Origin: Sulfurimonas gotlandica GD1 | GTDB lineage: Bacteria; Campylobacterota; Campylobacteria; Campylobacterales; Sulfurimonadaceae | Assembly (NCBI RefSeq): GCF_000242915.1 | Contig: NZ_AFRZ01000001.1 | Span: 806,001-870,000 of the forward strand | Direction: 5' to 3' | Length of the DNA: 64,000 nucleotides | Shown: one piece after another, positions 35,117 through 45,112 of the stretch | Layout of the letters: each line of letters begins with the position of its first letter | Position numbering within the stretch: the first letter of the stretch is position 1 | Notes under the pieces: generated by a model | What the model saw: only the letters and a program-made list of their open reading frames with translations | Database searches by the model: none | Told to the model about the DNA's origin: nothing | Program-made: the position numbers and the translations under genes

Positions 35117-35325
35117 AAAAATAGTAAAAGCCCAAGTAGCCGTTTCGCAATTGGCTCGGTTCTAAAAGCCGAATTTGGGTGAAGAGAGTGTTCTCTAACG
35201 GCAGCATCATCTCGATAGAGTTAACATATCTCAAACGATGACACCGACACACAAGAACTCTACTTGTTCACTGTTTGAAAATGTAGAACCCTCATATATA
35301 CGATATATCGAACTACCCAGACTAT
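35117..35325 (-). ncRNA. candidate structured small RNA upstream of purD (6S RNA possible)
   Basis: In this 405-base gap the minus strand has a strong -10 (TATAAT at 35332-35337, preceded by TTTTTTAG) and about 200 bases later a stem CCCAA/TTGGG followed by CTTTTACTATTTTT, which looks like a 3' end. Between them a long hairpin can form: GAG-x-GUUCU with AGAAC-x-CUC, then CGG/CCG, then GUCAUC/GAUGAU and an inner GAUA/UAUC. An additional three-way element (AGCC/GGCT and CGG/CCG hairpins) lies in the 3' part. The size and single long hairpin fit 6S RNA, which sequesters sigma-70 polymerase. SRP, tmRNA and RNase P motifs are absent. No open frame of note. Confidence 0.6.
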
Positions 35326-35331
35326 GAATAT

Positions 35332-35337
35332 ATTATA
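35332..35337 (-). promoter_or_regulatory. promoter (-10) of the candidate small RNA
   Basis: TATAAT in the context TTTTTTAGTATAAT on the minus strand, about 70 bases downstream of hemD. It would start an RNA near 35325. The same 14 bases occur at the atpE promoter. Confidence 0.6.
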
Positions 35338-35409
35338 CTAAAAAATTACTTTATTTTATTTAATGAATTAGTCTTTTTTAGGAGTTATTTTAAAAGAATT
35401 GATTTTTTA

Positions 35410-36051
35410 TTATGCTTGAAGCGAAAAAGCCATTTCCATGCAGCTTTCTATTGATGTTTTTTCAGAGATTTTACACTCTATTCCATCAGGAAGAGATGCC
35501 GCAGTTGTCCTACCAATAACAACAACTTTAGCATCTAAACCTATAGTGTGAGTTTTTAAAAAACACTCTATTGATGATGGGGAGGTAAATATCAATATTG
35601 AATTTTCTTTAACATCTACTTCCATACCCTCATTTGAGCATTCACTTACATATAAAATCTCTTCGTCAATATCATAACCATCATTTTGGCATCTCTCAAC
35701 AAAGTCAGATGCTATAAACTCTGCTCTTAAATAAAGCCATTTTTTGTCTTTAGACTTCTCTTTTATGTTTTTAACTAAATTATCGCCATAACCATCGCCG
35801 ATTTCTAAAATCTTACCACCGAAGTTCTCATAAGAAGCGGCAGTTTTTACAGATACACAAAGAGCCTGTATATTTATAAATTCTTCTTTTTTATATTGTT
35901 CAAGTGCTTTTACAGTTTGTTTGGAAGTTATTATCAGGTAGTCATACTTAGTGAAATCAATCTGGGGTTTTAAAAATCTAACCTCCAAAGATCTAGAACT
36001 AATAGCATCTGGATGCTTTGAAGTTGCGAATAGGTAGATTTGTCTTTTCAT
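35410..36051 (-). CDS. hemD: uroporphyrinogen-III synthase
   Basis: A 213-residue two-domain HemD-type protein that closes and inverts ring D of hydroxymethylbilane on the way to haem and sirohaem. Sequence conservation is low in this family; the recognisable parts are YDYLIITSKQTVKAL, the linker region ENFGGKILEIGDGYGDNL, and the C-terminal ILIFTSPSSIECFLK and VVVIGRTTAASL. The assignment rests on this pattern and length. It follows guaA by 20 bases on the minus strand. Confidence 0.88.
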   Translation of the reverse strand: MKRQIYLFATSKHPDAISSRSLEVRFLKPQIDFTKYDYLIITSKQTVKALEQYKKEEFINIQALCVSVKTAASYENFGGKILEIGDGYGDNLVKNIKEKSKDKKWLYLRAEFIASDFVERCQNDGYDIDEEILYVSECSNEGMEVDVKENSILIFTSPSSIECFLKTHTIGLDAKVVVIGRTTAASLPDGIECKISEKTSIESCMEMAFSLQA

Positions 36052-36071
36052 GAGAAGAGAGATTTAAATCT

Positions 36072-37622
36072 CTACTCCCATTCTATTGTTGCAGGTGGTT
36101 TACTTGAAATATCGTAAACAACACGGTTTATACCATCAACTTCATTGATAATTCTTCTGCTTATTCTCTCTAAAAGATCATGTGGAAGATGAGCAAATGT
36201 TGCTGTCATTCCATCAACTGCTTCAACAACTCTAACACAAACAGTATTGTCATAAGTGCGGTTATCACCCATTACTCCAACAGATTTTACATTTAGTAAA
36301 ACTACAAATGCCTGCCAAGTTTTTGCATAGTAACCACTAGCTTTTAACTCATCAAGTAAGATAACATCTGCTTCACGAAGTATTGTCAAATCAGGAACAT
36401 TAACATCACCCATTATTCTAATTGCAAGACCTGGTCCAGGGAATGGATGACGGTTAATCATACCAGCTGGAAGACCAAGTTCTAAACCTATTTTGCGAAC
36501 CTCATCTTTAAACAGTTCTCGCAATGGCTCGATTAGTTCAAAATCCATCCAATCAGGAAGACCACCAACATTGTGGTGAGATTTAATAACTTCTGATGGA
36601 CCATTTACAGAGATAGACTCTATAACATCAGGATAAAGTGTACCCTGAGCTAGGAATTTTATACCATCATGCTTTTTAGCTTCTTTTTCAAACTCTTCTA
36701 TAAAAGTGTGTCCGATAATTTTACGTTTCGTCTCAGGGTCTGAGATACCTGCAAGTTTTCCTAAAAAGTTATCAGCAGCATCTACAGTTATAAGGGGAGT
36801 TTTTAGATTAATTTTAAAAACCTCTTCAACTTGTTCACGCTCACCTTTACGTAAAAGACCGTTATCAACAAATACTGGAATTAGCTGGTCACCGATTGCT
36901 TCATAAAGCAGTGCTGCAACTACAGAACTGTCAACTCCACCGCTTAGCCCACAAAGAACTTTTCCAGTTCCTACTCTTTGGCGAATAGATTTAATCTGCT
37001 CTTTTAAGAAGTGCTCCATCTTCCATTTTTCAGTAACTCCACAAATATTCTTTGCAAAGTTACGAAGCATTAAGTAACCCTCTTCAGAGTGTTGAACTTC
37101 TGGGTGATACTGCATTGCATATACGCGTTTTTCTTCATTTGCAATAGCTGCATAAGGAGAGTTTGCAGAAGTGGCGATAGGAGTAAAACCCTCCGGAAGA
37201 ACATCAACTTTATCAGAGTGACTCATCCAAACTACATTGCCATCATCACAATCAGTAAAAAGTGGAGAACAATTTTCACCAGTAGATTCTATTGTAAGTT
37301 CTGCTTTTCCATACTCGTGGTGATCTGAACGAATAACACTTCCACCAAAATCAACTGCAATTCTTTGCATACCATAGCAGATTCCAAGAATAGGAATTCC
37401 CATTTTATAAACACCCTGGTCAACTACATAAGCGTCTTTATTATATACAGAAGAAGGTCCACCACTCAGGATAACTCCTTTCGGGTTTTTAGCTTTAATT
37501 TCTTCTACTGACGTGTGGTAAGGAAGAATTTCACAATAAATTTTGTCTTCACGAAGACGACGAGCTATAAGTTGAGTGTACTGAGAACCGAAATCTAAAA
37601 CTATGATGCTAACATTTGTCAT
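36072..37622 (-). CDS. guaA: GMP synthase (glutamine-hydrolysing)
   Basis: A 516-residue enzyme making GMP from XMP. The amidotransferase domain (1-195) has the nucleophile Cys82 in GICYGMQ and the His-Glu pair in YHPEVQHSE. The ATP-pyrophosphatase P-loop [11 protein letters not shown] follows (about 224-234), then the dimerisation domain ending in KPPATIEWE. Length is normal. AGG lies 9 bases before the ATG. A hairpin separates it from nhaD upstream. Confidence 0.98.
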   Translation of the reverse strand: MTNVSIIVLDFGSQYTQLIARRLREDKIYCEILPYHTSVEEIKAKNPKGVILSGGPSSVYNKDAYVVDQGVYKMGIPILGICYGMQRIAVDFGGSVIRSDHHEYGKAELTIESTGENCSPLFTDCDDGNVVWMSHSDKVDVLPEGFTPIATSANSPYAAIANEEKRVYAMQYHPEVQHSEEGYLMLRNFAKNICGVTEKWKMEHFLKEQIKSIRQRVGTGKVLCGLSGGVDSSVVAALLYEAIGDQLIPVFVDNGLLRKGEREQVEEVFKINLKTPLITVDAADNFLGKLAGISDPETKRKIIGHTFIEEFEKEAKKHDGIKFLAQGTLYPDVIESISVNGPSEVIKSHHNVGGLPDWMDFELIEPLRELFKDEVRKIGLELGLPAGMINRHPFPGPGLAIRIMGDVNVPDLTILREADVILLDELKASGYYAKTWQAFVVLLNVKSVGVMGDNRTYDNTVCVRVVEAVDGMTATFAHLPHDLLERISRRIINEVDGINRVVYDISSKPPATIEWE

Positions 37623-37716
37623 TTGAGGGGCCTTTTAATAAATATGATAAGTAAGTTTGGAAGGATACAATAAATAAGATTAATGTTTGATTTAGTAGTT
37701 TAAAGTAGATAAAATA

Positions 37717-37744
37717 TTATCCTCAAGTTTCTACTTGAGGATAA
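37717..37744 (-). terminator. terminator between nhaD and guaA
   Basis: A perfect 12-base stem, TTATCCTCAAGT with ACTTGAGGATAA, around the loop AGAA, 13 bases past the nhaD stop on the minus strand and followed by TATTTTATC. It probably ends the lipoprotein-nadB-nhaD transcript before guaA. Confidence 0.7.
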
Positions 37745-37757
37745 GTTAAGATATTTC

Positions 37758-39110
37758 TTAGTGACCCGTTACTGCTTTAGCAACAGGTTTAATATAAAGC
37801 CCTAAAACTTCATACTGTGTGTACCAAATAGCAACTGATACAAAGTAACCGGCAACTATCGTCCAAGAGTATTTCATATGTGCACCAAAAGTATAAACAC
37901 CTTTTAGTTTACCCATAACCCCAACACCTGCAGCAGAACCGAAACTTATCATACTACCACCAACACCAGCAGTAAGCGTAACTAGCATCCATTGAGCTAA
38001 TGGAATATCTGGAGAAGCTTTTAAAACTGCAGACATAACTGGTACATTATCAACAATTGCTGATAAGAAACCTACACCGATATTTACATAAGTTGGATCA
38101 AACATAGTATACAGATGAGCTGCATGAGCTAAGAAACCTGCAAAGTGAAGTGCACCAACAGCTGCTAAGATACCGAAGAAAAATAGCAGTGTGTCATTTT
38201 CAACTTTTGCAACAGATTTATAAATCTGAATATCATGGTCATGATATTTTTTAAGTGTATATGCATAAAGTTGTAAAAGTGAAAGACCAAATAACATTCC
38301 CCACATTGGAGGCAGATGCATAAGTTGTTTTCCTAAAACTGCTGAAGCAATAGTTAGTACACCAAGAAAAATTATCACTTTTCCACCCTTGTGGATATGA
38401 ACTGGCTCTGCACCTTCAATCTTCGTAGGTGTTCCATCTGGGACAAAACGAGAAAGTAAGAATGCTGTAACACCCCAACCAAGAATAGAAGATGGAAAAA
38501 GAAATAAGAAATCAATAAACGTTCCCTTACCTGCAGACCATGCCATTAGTGTTGTAATATCACCAAATGGAGACCAAGCACCACCGGCATTTGCTGCCAC
38601 AACTATATTAATCGCAGCAGGAACTAAAAAAGCTTTGTTCTTTCTTTCTATTGTAATAAGTACAGTAGAAAGAATAAGAGCAGTCGTTAGATTATCTGCA
38701 ACAGGGGAGATAAAAAATGCTAAAAAACCAGTTACCCAGAAAAGCTTTTTATAGTCATATCCAGAACTTAGTAGCTTTTCTTTTAAAGCATCAAAAACAT
38801 TTCTCTCAATTAGTGCTTCAATAAATGTCATTGCAACAAATAAGAAGAAGAAAATCTCTGCTATTTCCAATATTAGGTGCGCTATCTCAACATCAAATGA
38901 TGAAAAATCCAACCCATTTACTGCATAGTAACCACCAAGCAACATAAACATAAAAGTACCTGTAAATAAAGCTGGTTTTGCCTTATTAATATGATATTTT
39001 TCCTCCGCTGCAATAAAGTAATATCCCACTATGAATATTACTAATAATAACCAACCAAATGGTTCAACGGCTAAATCAATTGCTTGAGCGCCACCTTCTA
39101 CTCTTGTCAT
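37758..39110 (-). CDS. nhaD: NhaD-type Na+/H+ antiporter
   Basis: A 450-residue polytopic membrane protein of the ion transporter superfamily with about 12 hydrophobic segments. NhaD-like motifs include GWLLLVIFIVGYYFIAAEEKYH, ADNLTTALILSTV, NAGGAWSPFGDITTLMAW, and SAIVDNVPVMSAVLK. Such antiporters exchange internal Na+ (or Li+) for protons, fitting a marine or brackish habitat. The stop-start overlap with nadB (four bases) shows co-transcription. Confidence 0.92.
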   Translation of the reverse strand: MTRVEGGAQAIDLAVEPFGWLLLVIFIVGYYFIAAEEKYHINKAKPALFTGTFMFMLLGGYYAVNGLDFSSFDVEIAHLILEIAEIFFFLFVAMTFIEALIERNVFDALKEKLLSSGYDYKKLFWVTGFLAFFISPVADNLTTALILSTVLITIERKNKAFLVPAAINIVVAANAGGAWSPFGDITTLMAWSAGKGTFIDFLFLFPSSILGWGVTAFLLSRFVPDGTPTKIEGAEPVHIHKGGKVIIFLGVLTIASAVLGKQLMHLPPMWGMLFGLSLLQLYAYTLKKYHDHDIQIYKSVAKVENDTLLFFFGILAAVGALHFAGFLAHAAHLYTMFDPTYVNIGVGFLSAIVDNVPVMSAVLKASPDIPLAQWMLVTLTAGVGGSMISFGSAAGVGVMGKLKGVYTFGAHMKYSWTIVAGYFVSVAIWYTQYEVLGLYIKPVAKAVTGH

Positions 39111-40555
39111 TTTTTCTCCTCTAACATTGTATGTACACCAATAGATTTATCTCTAGCTAATGCTGAGAGAACTATCTCTTTTGCTGTAAGTAATCTGAAT
39201 TTCAGCAGTTTACCAATTTTTTCTTTTAAAAGAGCATTAATCTGTTCTAATGCTTCGTTTAAACCCTCTTTTGTTCTCACAATGGAGACATTTTCCCACA
39301 TAATACGACGAAGCTGATTTTTTTTCTCTTTATCTTCTTTAAGACTCATCACTTCATCACTAACAGCAAACTCACACATTTCTTTAGTTTTTGTATTGCT
39401 TAAAATATCTTGAACAGCCTCTTTTGCAAAAACAAGACCTTCTAATAATGAGTTGGACGCTAATCTATTTGCTCCATGAACCCTTACAGATGCTACTTCA
39501 CCGACTGCATAAAGTCCCCCGACATTAGGAACTCTTCCTTTTAAATCAGTCTTAATACCACCTATAGCGTAATGGAATGCAGGGGAGATAGGTACTCTTT
39601 GCTCCGGCACATTAAAACCTATATCTCGTAGATTTTTATATATATTTGGAAATCTCTGCATAAAATAATGGTAATCAAAATTTTTAAGATTTAGGTAGGT
39701 TTTCAATCCTGTTTTTTTAGTGTAGTCGTATATAGACTTACTAACAATATCTCTAGACGCAAGCTCTCCACGCGGATCATAATCTAACAAAAATCTTTTT
39801 CCATTTTCATCTTCTATGGTTGCGCCTTCACCTCTTAAAGCTTCAGTTAAAAGAAGTTTTTGTGCATACTCACTTTTTACGTATACAGTTGGATGAAACT
39901 GCATCATCTCCATATTCTCTAGCTCTATGCCTTTTAAGACACTAAGGCCCTGTATATCTGCACTAATGCATGGTGCATTTGTGTGATATTCAAAAAGTGA
40001 ACCAACACCACCACTTGCAATAATCACGTTTTGCGCATAGATATTTCTACTCTCTCTATGGTCAAGTACCGTAACACCATAACACTCACCGTCTTTAATA
40101 AGCAAATCTACTACTCTGGCATCACTGAGCAATGGATGCTCATTTTGACTAAGTAGAAAGTAGTGCATATGTCTACCGGTTGCGTCTCCTCCTGCATGAA
40201 GGATTCTGCTTGTAGAGTGAGCGGCTTCTTTTGTATATAGCAACTCACCATTTTCATCACGATCAAATTCAAATCCACTATCTATCAAGTCATCAATAAC
40301 TCCTCTTGAGTTATGACTTAAAACTTTTACAGCTTCTTCATCACACAGACCTGCTCCGGCATCCAGTGTATCTTTAATATGAAAGGGAATATCATCAGCA
40401 TCTTTTGATAGCGCTATACCGCCCTGGGCATAAAAACTATTACATTTAAAAGTTTCTCTTTTATTTATAATAAGTACTTTTTTATCTTTTGGCAGATGCG
40501 AAGCTGCATATAAACCAGCTACTCCAGCTCCAATAATTATTACATCATACTGCAT
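39107..40555 (-). CDS. nadB: L-aspartate oxidase
   Basis: A 482-residue flavoprotein oxidising aspartate to iminoaspartate for NAD synthesis. The FAD dinucleotide fold is IIGAGVAGLYAA (6-17); NSFYAQGGIA, a SxxGGVGSL loop, MMQFHPTVY and the GGIKTDLKGRV and HGANRLASNSLLEGLVFA segments match the succinate dehydrogenase/NadB family. The absence of sdh neighbours and the N-terminal pattern favour NadB. The start overlaps the lipoprotein stop (TAATG). Confidence 0.93.
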   Translation of the reverse strand: MQYDVIIIGAGVAGLYAASHLPKDKKVLIINKRETFKCNSFYAQGGIALSKDADDIPFHIKDTLDAGAGLCDEEAVKVLSHNSRGVIDDLIDSGFEFDRDENGELLYTKEAAHSTSRILHAGGDATGRHMHYFLLSQNEHPLLSDARVVDLLIKDGECYGVTVLDHRESRNIYAQNVIIASGGVGSLFEYHTNAPCISADIQGLSVLKGIELENMEMMQFHPTVYVKSEYAQKLLLTEALRGEGATIEDENGKRFLLDYDPRGELASRDIVSKSIYDYTKKTGLKTYLNLKNFDYHYFMQRFPNIYKNLRDIGFNVPEQRVPISPAFHYAIGGIKTDLKGRVPNVGGLYAVGEVASVRVHGANRLASNSLLEGLVFAKEAVQDILSNTKTKEMCEFAVSDEVMSLKEDKEKKNQLRRIMWENVSIVRTKEGLNEALEQINALLKEKIGKLLKFRLLTAKEIVLSALARDKSIGVHTMLEEKK

Positions 40556-40722
40556 TATTTACTTGGCTCTTTAATAATAAACTTAACATTTTCATCCCCT
40601 GAAGGAGCTTCATCTTGATAATACGGAGCTTTTTTATATCCACATCCATTCAGACTTAATGCAAACATTGCTATAATAAGCAGATGAAAAACAGTGCTCA
40701 AATTCTTAATTCTATTCAACAT
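40555..40722 (-). CDS. small lipoprotein
   Basis: About 55 residues with a lipoprotein signal: a positive start MLNRIKNLS, a hydrophobic stretch, and lipobox LSLNGC near residue 27, leaving a mature peptide GYKKAPYYQDEAP of about 29 residues. The short tail CGYKKAPYY recalls the small LptM/YifL-type lipoproteins that sit next to LPS or diaminopimelate genes. I use the ATG at 40722; an upstream ATG at 40773 lacks a signal-like start. Its 5' end overlaps the divergent gene at 40684 by 39 bases. Confidence 0.75.
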   Translation of the reverse strand: MLNRIKNLSTVFHLLIIAMFALSLNGCGYKKAPYYQDEAPSGDENVKFIIKEPSK

Positions 40723-41130
40723 AGACCTCAATTCTCTAAACTTTCGAAATACAGGTGTATTAAAAAAATACAATCTATATTTTCACCGGCACTTCAGAAG
40801 ATGATTAAGTTTGCCTATTTTAAAAATGACATACTATTTTTTGTACTTAACCACCCTGGTGCCAAACAAGAGTTCGATAATAATATACAAAGTATTAAAA
40901 GTGCTTTAAAGTTTGTCTCTCCGGAGGAATGTAATGAGGTCACTGTAACCGATATAAAAGCATTTGTAACAAATAAGCCAATAAAGAAGATAGCTTTGTT
41001 TCAAACTAACTCTAAAGAAACTTATACAGAGAGAGCAACTGGGGATATAGAAGTTAATATTAAAGATGAAAAATTAAATGCACTTGTTAAATCAATTCAA
41101 GACATTATAAAAGCAAACAATGACTCTTAA
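40684..41130 (+). CDS. DciA/DUF721-like protein
   Basis: A 148-residue protein resembling DUF721/DciA over its middle (about 32-80: [36 protein letters not shown]), the fold that loads the replicative helicase DnaB in bacteria lacking DnaC. The C-terminus is not conserved to my eye. The start at 40684 overlaps the lipoprotein gene head-to-head. It is followed directly by uvrC, whose start overlaps its end by 11 bases. Confidence 0.75.
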   Translation: MKNSAQILNSIQHRPQFSKLSKYRCIKKIQSIFSPALQKMIKFAYFKNDILFFVLNHPGAKQEFDNNIQSIKSALKFVSPEECNEVTVTDIKAFVTNKPIKKIALFQTNSKETYTERATGDIEVNIKDEKLNALVKSIQDIIKANNDS

Positions 41131-42922
41131 ACAAACCATACAACAACTCCCAGACTCTGCCGGTATCTACCAGTATTTTGATAAAAATGGTCATTTACTC
41201 TACATCGGAAAAGCTAAAAACCTGCAAAAAAGAGTAAAAAGCTACTTTAACTTTACACCGGAGCTAAAAGCAAACTCAAATCTTTCACTTAGAATAACTA
41301 AGATGATTAAGCAGACTGTCTCAATGAGCTACATAGTGGTTAACTCAGAACACGATGCTCTTATACTTGAAAACTCACTTATAAAGCAGTTAAACCCTAA
41401 GTACAACATCCTCCTGCGTGATGATAAAACATACCCGTATATCTATATAGACAACTCTCAAAAATATCCAAGATTTGATATAACAAGAAAAATCATAAAA
41501 GCTGCAGATATTAAGTACTTTGGTCCATACTCGGTTGGAGCTAGAGATATTTTAGATTCTGTTTATGAGCTGTGTAAACTTGTTCAAAAAAAAGGGTGTT
41601 TAAAGTCAAAAAAGCTATGTTTATATCATCAGATAGATAAATGCTTAGGACCATGTGAGCTTCCCATCTCAGATGCAAGATATAAACAAGAGTTAGATTT
41701 GGCATTTGAATTGATTCAAAATAAAAAACAACTAATTAAACTACTAGAAGAAAAAATGTTTTTTTATGCCCAAAATATGAGGTTTGAAGAAGCAGGTGAA
41801 ATCAGAGACAGAATCCAACGAATTACTCGCTCAGAGATTAAGAGTGAAATCGATTTTGCCACCAAAGAAAACTACGATATTTTTGTTATACAAAATTCTG
41901 AGTCAAGAGCAGTGATAGTAAGAATATTTATGAGAGACGGGAAAATAATCTCATCAACTCACGACTATATACAACTTAATGAAGGTTATGATGAAGATGA
42001 GCTATATCAAAGAGTTCTTTTGGATTTTTATTCAAAAGAAAAACCACCTATTATAGCACCTATATTAGTAGCATCTGAGTTTGAAAATTTGCAAGTAATA
42101 GAGCAGCATCTAAGCACTGTTTTTGAGAAAAAAGCCAGCATAAAAATTCCAAAACAAGGAAACAAAAAACAGTTAATTGATTTAGCAATTTTAAATGCCA
42201 AAGAGCTTCTCAAAAAAGATAAAAACTCCATAGACACTAAACTTCTAGATGATTTAAAAGAACTTTTATTACTAGAGCGTCTTCCAAAAAGAGTAGAAGT
42301 TTTTGACAATTCACATATGGCAGGAGTCGCGACTGTTGGGGCGATGATAGTCTATGAGGATGGGAAATTTGATAAGAAAAGCTACAGAACCTATCATTTA
42401 GAAGCAAAGGATGAATATGCCCAGATGCGGGAAACTCTCACAAGAAGAGTTGAAAGTTTTTCTAAAAATTCTCCTCCAGATTTATGGATAATTGATGGAG
42501 GAGCAACACTTTTAAAACTGGCATCTGAAATTGTAGACTCTTGTGGTGTCTTTATAGATATTATAGCAATTTCAAAAGAAAAAATAGATGCCAAGGCTCA
42601 TAGAGCTAAAGGAAAAGCTGATGATATTATTCATACAAAAGATAATATTTTTAAACTTAAACACTCAGATAAAAGACTCCAATGGACTCAAAATTTAAGA
42701 GATGAAGCACACAGAAGTGCTATAAACTTTCATAAAAAAACAAAACTTAAACTTGATAATGAGAGCAAACTTCTCACACTAAAAGGGATATCTGGAGCAA
42801 AGGTGAAGAAACTACTCAATCATTTTGGAACATTCGAAGCCCTAAAAACCTTAACCATAGAAGAAATAGGTTCTATTTTAAATACAAAAGATGCAAATGT
42901 AATTAAAAATATTTACTTCTAA
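41120..42922 (+). CDS. uvrC: excinuclease ABC subunit C
   Basis: A 600-residue nucleotide-excision repair endonuclease. The GIY-YIG nuclease (about 13-95) starts [21 protein letters not shown]; the four-Cys iron-sulfur-like region reads [20 protein letters not shown]; a UvrBC motif (about 195-235) and the RNase H-like C-terminal nuclease (about 370-530, with [21 protein letters not shown]) follow, then tandem helix-hairpin-helix at the end. It makes both incisions around lesions. Full length. Confidence 0.97.
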   Translation: MTLKQTIQQLPDSAGIYQYFDKNGHLLYIGKAKNLQKRVKSYFNFTPELKANSNLSLRITKMIKQTVSMSYIVVNSEHDALILENSLIKQLNPKYNILLRDDKTYPYIYIDNSQKYPRFDITRKIIKAADIKYFGPYSVGARDILDSVYELCKLVQKKGCLKSKKLCLYHQIDKCLGPCELPISDARYKQELDLAFELIQNKKQLIKLLEEKMFFYAQNMRFEEAGEIRDRIQRITRSEIKSEIDFATKENYDIFVIQNSESRAVIVRIFMRDGKIISSTHDYIQLNEGYDEDELYQRVLLDFYSKEKPPIIAPILVASEFENLQVIEQHLSTVFEKKASIKIPKQGNKKQLIDLAILNAKELLKKDKNSIDTKLLDDLKELLLLERLPKRVEVFDNSHMAGVATVGAMIVYEDGKFDKKSYRTYHLEAKDEYAQMRETLTRRVESFSKNSPPDLWIIDGGATLLKLASEIVDSCGVFIDIIAISKEKIDAKAHRAKGKADDIIHTKDNIFKLKHSDKRLQWTQNLRDEAHRSAINFHKKTKLKLDNESKLLTLKGISGAKVKKLLNHFGTFEALKTLTIEEIGSILNTKDANVIKNIYF

Positions 42923-42988
42923 GTATAGTTTTGCATCTATTATGATATATTTATACCCATAATATTTTGTAGAGTATAAGGTTTATTT

Positions 42989-43402
42989 ATGGACAAAGTA
43001 GTACCAATGGATGAAGAGTATATCTTTGAAGGCAGTATGATAATAAGTCAAACTGATCTCAAGGGTAATATAACTTTTGCAAATAGAAAATTTTGTGAAG
43101 TTTCAGGCTATAAAGTTGATGAGCTTATAGGAAGTAACCATAACATCATCAGACATCCAGATATGCCAAAAGCTGCATTTGCTAAAATGTGGAGCACCAT
43201 ACAAGGTGGTCAGGCTTGGAATGGATTGGTAAAAAATCTTCGAAAAGATGGCTTATACTACTGGGTTGATTCAGAAATAATACCTGTGCGTAACGATAAT
43301 GAAGAGATAATAGGTTATATCGCTGCTAGAAAAGTCGCTTCAAGAAAAGATATTGAAGAAAATAAAGAGCTTTACAGAAAAATGCTTGAAACTGAAAATT
43401 AA
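42989..43402 (+). CDS. Aer/CetB-like PAS domain protein
   Basis: A 137-residue single PAS domain with the Aer-type flavin-binding pattern: TDLKGNITFANRKFCEVSGY, then NHNIIRHPDMPKAAFAKMWSTI, GLVKNLRKDGLYYWV, and a C-terminal helix. In Campylobacter the CetB protein of this type signals energy status to the membrane partner CetA. No CetA-like gene is adjacent here; instead it is followed by an HPt protein and a hybrid kinase, suggesting it feeds a phosphorelay. A TATGATATA box lies about 50 bases upstream. Confidence 0.9.
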   Translation: MDKVVPMDEEYIFEGSMIISQTDLKGNITFANRKFCEVSGYKVDELIGSNHNIIRHPDMPKAAFAKMWSTIQGGQAWNGLVKNLRKDGLYYWVDSEIIPVRNDNEEIIGYIAARKVASRKDIEENKELYRKMLETEN

Positions 43403-43411
43403 GGGGTACTA

Positions 43412-45106
43412 ATGTTAATTTACAACTATAAAAAAGAGTTTGTGGGGATTGACGAATCTGATCTAAAGGCTCTTGGATTTTCAGATCTATCTCAACTAAG
43501 AAGTGAATCAGCTGATTTCGCTGACTTGTTTGTCAAAACACCTGGTTTTGTACATAACTTTAAACATGTACACTGGATAGACTTTGTTACATGTGCAGAA
43601 GGCAGTGAAGCTTCAAAAGTCATCATACATGCAAATGGTAAAAACTTTAGATGTACGCTTGATATCAAAACTGCTTATCTGGTTGATGATGCATCACAAA
43701 AAGCCTATATAATCAACCTTCTAAACTTAAGAGCACTGACTCATAGTGAGAATGAACAGGTAGCTGGAGATATACTTGAAAAACCTGCACCGAGAATCTC
43801 TAACCAAAGTACAGCTATATTTAACACTCCAGACTTTAGTTCTGACTTTAATGATGACAAACATGATAAGGTAATTACTTCAGAACCTACAGAAAAGATA
43901 GAAGTAACGCATGATCCATATGAAATCAGCCCAATTGATACTATAGACGCACTAGAATTAAATCCTAAAGTTGTAGAAGATATCTATGAAAATGCTCCTA
44001 TTGATCTTGGTGATGACCTTCTAGAACCTGATTACATAGAAGAAGAAGTAGAAGAGGTTCAAGATATAGAGCCAGAACTAGAACCAGTAAAAGAGCCACT
44101 GAAACGATTATACACTCAAGTACTTCACGTAGGTAATGACTATGTTTACGATCCACATCTTGCTTCCGATGAACTTGGTTTACCAGTTGACCTAATAGAA
44201 GAATTCATTCAAGATTTCATCTCTCAGGCAAATGATTTTAAAGATGACTTATATAAATCACTCAATGATGGTAACATGGATAATGTAAAAATTCTATCAC
44301 ATAAACTCAAAGGTGTTGCAGCAAACCTTCGTATTGAAGATGCTTTTGAAGTCCTTAGTACAATCAACACCTCAGATAATACCGATGAAATCAAAACGAA
44401 TATGGATACATTCTACCTAATCATAGAAAAATTATCTACAAAAAGCATTCAGCCTGTTGCTTCTGCCCCTATACCAGAAAGCATTGAAGAGGATATCTCA
44501 AATGAAGATGATGATTTGGTCCTTAGCTTCAAAGATGATGAATTTTCCAAAATGGATGAGATTACACTAGAAGAACCAAAAATTGAAGACTATGAAGTAC
44601 CTCAAAAAATTGAGATGCCAGAGCTCGCAGATGATGATTTTTTAACATTTGATGATTCCAAAGATGAAAATGAAGGATTAGAAGAAATAACTCTAAGCAA
44701 TGAACTTAATGCTTTAGATGAAATTACTTTAGATGATGAATTAGACAGCATTGAAGAAGTTGAAACAGAGAAAATAATCCCAAAAATTTCATCTATTCAT
44801 TACAACAAAGCACAAGCGGCTAATGAGATTGGAATAGAAGCAGAAAACTTTGAAGCACTCTTTAATGATTACATGATTGAAGGGAACAAAGCTTGTTCTG
44901 ATATCAATAATGCTATAGAACAAGGTAACCATAGCTCATGGAGACAAACTGCTATAAAATTAAAAGGGATGAGTGATAACATGAGAATTCATGATTTTAC
45001 AGTAGAACTTGAATCAATTATTAACACAGAAGATTCTAATGAAGCAAAAGAAGCTGTAGATTCAATTATTACTAAATTACAGCAAATATCAAGCAGAGAG
45101 GTCTAA
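43412..45106 (+). CDS. double histidine-phosphotransfer (HPt) protein, second domain lacking the His
   Basis: A 564-residue acidic protein. The N-terminal region (about 1-115) is a compact unassigned domain. Acidic linkers rich in Asp, Glu, Pro and Ile follow. The first HPt domain (about 240-340) has the phospho-accepting His297 in LSHKLKGVAANLRI. A second HPt-like domain (about 465-560) shows the same helix, AIKLKGMSDNMRI, but Ile515 stands where the His should be, so it cannot be phosphorylated. It begins 10 bases after the PAS gene and ends seven bases before the hybrid kinase. Likely relay between that kinase and the response regulator. Confidence 0.85.
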   Translation: MLIYNYKKEFVGIDESDLKALGFSDLSQLRSESADFADLFVKTPGFVHNFKHVHWIDFVTCAEGSEASKVIIHANGKNFRCTLDIKTAYLVDDASQKAYIINLLNLRALTHSENEQVAGDILEKPAPRISNQSTAIFNTPDFSSDFNDDKHDKVITSEPTEKIEVTHDPYEISPIDTIDALELNPKVVEDIYENAPIDLGDDLLEPDYIEEEVEEVQDIEPELEPVKEPLKRLYTQVLHVGNDYVYDPHLASDELGLPVDLIEEFIQDFISQANDFKDDLYKSLNDGNMDNVKILSHKLKGVAANLRIEDAFEVLSTINTSDNTDEIKTNMDTFYLIIEKLSTKSIQPVASAPIPESIEEDISNEDDDLVLSFKDDEFSKMDEITLEEPKIEDYEVPQKIEMPELADDDFLTFDDSKDENEGLEEITLSNELNALDEITLDDELDSIEEVETEKIIPKISSIHYNKAQAANEIGIEAENFEALFNDYMIEGNKACSDINNAIEQGNHSSWRQTAIKLKGMSDNMRIHDFTVELESIINTEDSNEAKEAVDSIITKLQQISSREV

Positions 45107-45112
45107 TATAAT

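Noticed and set aside
35117-35325. The RNA upstream of purD as SRP RNA, tmRNA or RNase P RNA
   Set aside because: The GGAA-tetraloop/AGCA SRP motif, a tag-peptide frame with CCA end, and the GAGGAAAGTCC core of RNase P RNA are all absent on both strands.
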